Source of the DNA: Candidatus Omnitrophota bacterium
GTDB lineage: Bacteria; Omnitrophota; Gorgyraeia; Gorgyraeales; Gorgyraeaceae
Assembly (NCBI GenBank): GCA_018819285.1
Contig: JAHJQM010000057.1
Coordinates: 1 to 40,374, forward strand
DNA length: 40,374 bases
Direction: 5' to 3'
The first letter of the stretch is position 1; every line of letters starts with the position of its first letter. The notes under the pieces were generated by a model. It made no database searches, was not told the origin of the DNA, and was given only the letters and a program-made list of their open reading frames with translations. A program made the position numbers and the translations under genes. Shown here in pieces: positions 40,329 to 40,374 of the stretch.

Positions 40329-40374
40329 ATGGCAGGAAAGGACATTATCACGATGAGCCAGCAAGAATTAAAGC
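40329..40374 (+). CDS. Transposase N-terminus (partial, runs off the window)
   Basis: The reading frame MAGKDIITMSQQELK starts after AAAGGAGG and a TATAAT box and continues past the right edge. The MSQ(K/Q)EL opening is typical of transposases of the ISNCY type that begin with a helix-turn-helix. Only 15 residues are visible, so the family is tentative. Confidence 0.55.
   Translation, partial: MAGKDIITMSQQELK

Noticed and set aside
1-40374. tRNA, rRNA or CRISPR arrays
   Set aside because: No cloverleaf-like intergenic sequence, rRNA-like conserved stretch or regularly spaced direct repeats were seen; intergenic gaps are too short and are explained by repeats, promoters and terminators.

Overview
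The window reads as chromosome of an anaerobic, moderately AT-rich bacterium that carries the bacterial Wood-Ljungdahl (reductive acetyl-CoA) pathway. My best guess is candidate phylum Omnitrophota (OP3). That rests on the bacterial-type acetyl-CoA synthase, unusual exported proteins with Sec signal peptides, and abundant short palindromic repeats. It is an inference, not a sequence match. Every gene found lies on the + strand and packing is tight. No rRNA, tRNA or CRISPR array was seen, and no gene-free stretch exceeds 300 bases.

Layout. 1-451: 3' end of an IS30-type transposase running into an N-terminally shortened YraN gene. 483-12632: main Wood-Ljungdahl cluster, fhs, fchA, folD, metF, cooC, cooS/acsA, a CooF-like ferredoxin, an FAD/NAD(P)H oxidoreductase, acsB and acsC. 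12637-17289: housekeeping genes pgsA, der, plsY and a DinG-type helicase whose start abuts a 167-bp inverted-repeat element. 17392-22508: three genes for proteins with signal peptides, led by a 923-residue exported fusion of triosephosphate isomerase and class II fructose-bisphosphate aldolase. 22518-32468: trpB, trpA, a mannose-1-phosphate guanylyltransferase, ruvX, an M16 peptidase, rpe, a phosphohexomutase, lepA, lepB and a small lipoprotein. 32571-37173: second Wood-Ljungdahl cluster, acsV-like activator, a second CooC/AcsF ATPase, acsD and acsE. 37236-40228: a YjbQ-family protein, a hexulose-6-phosphate synthase/RraA fusion, a BioD/Pta-like P-loop protein with a probable DRTGG domain, and a 52-residue TatA. 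40242-end: left end of another insertion sequence.

How the genes work together. Fhs, FchA, FolD and MetF take formate to methyl-THF. AcsE moves the methyl group to the corrinoid protein AcsCD, CooS makes CO, and AcsB builds acetyl-CoA. The two CooC-type ATPases probably insert nickel, and the AcsV-like protein reactivates the corrinoid. Formate dehydrogenase and the MetV partner of MetF are not in the window. FolD has lost the lysine needed for cyclohydrolase activity (Q54), so the adjacent FchA probably does that step.

The most unusual items are the exported isomerase-aldolase fusion behind a near-consensus promoter with a LacI-type palindrome in its spacer; the dehydrogenase-only FolD beside FchA; three related hairpin leaders found only in front of Wood-Ljungdahl genes; and several short repeat families that supply stop codons, a C-terminus or a start region to host genes.
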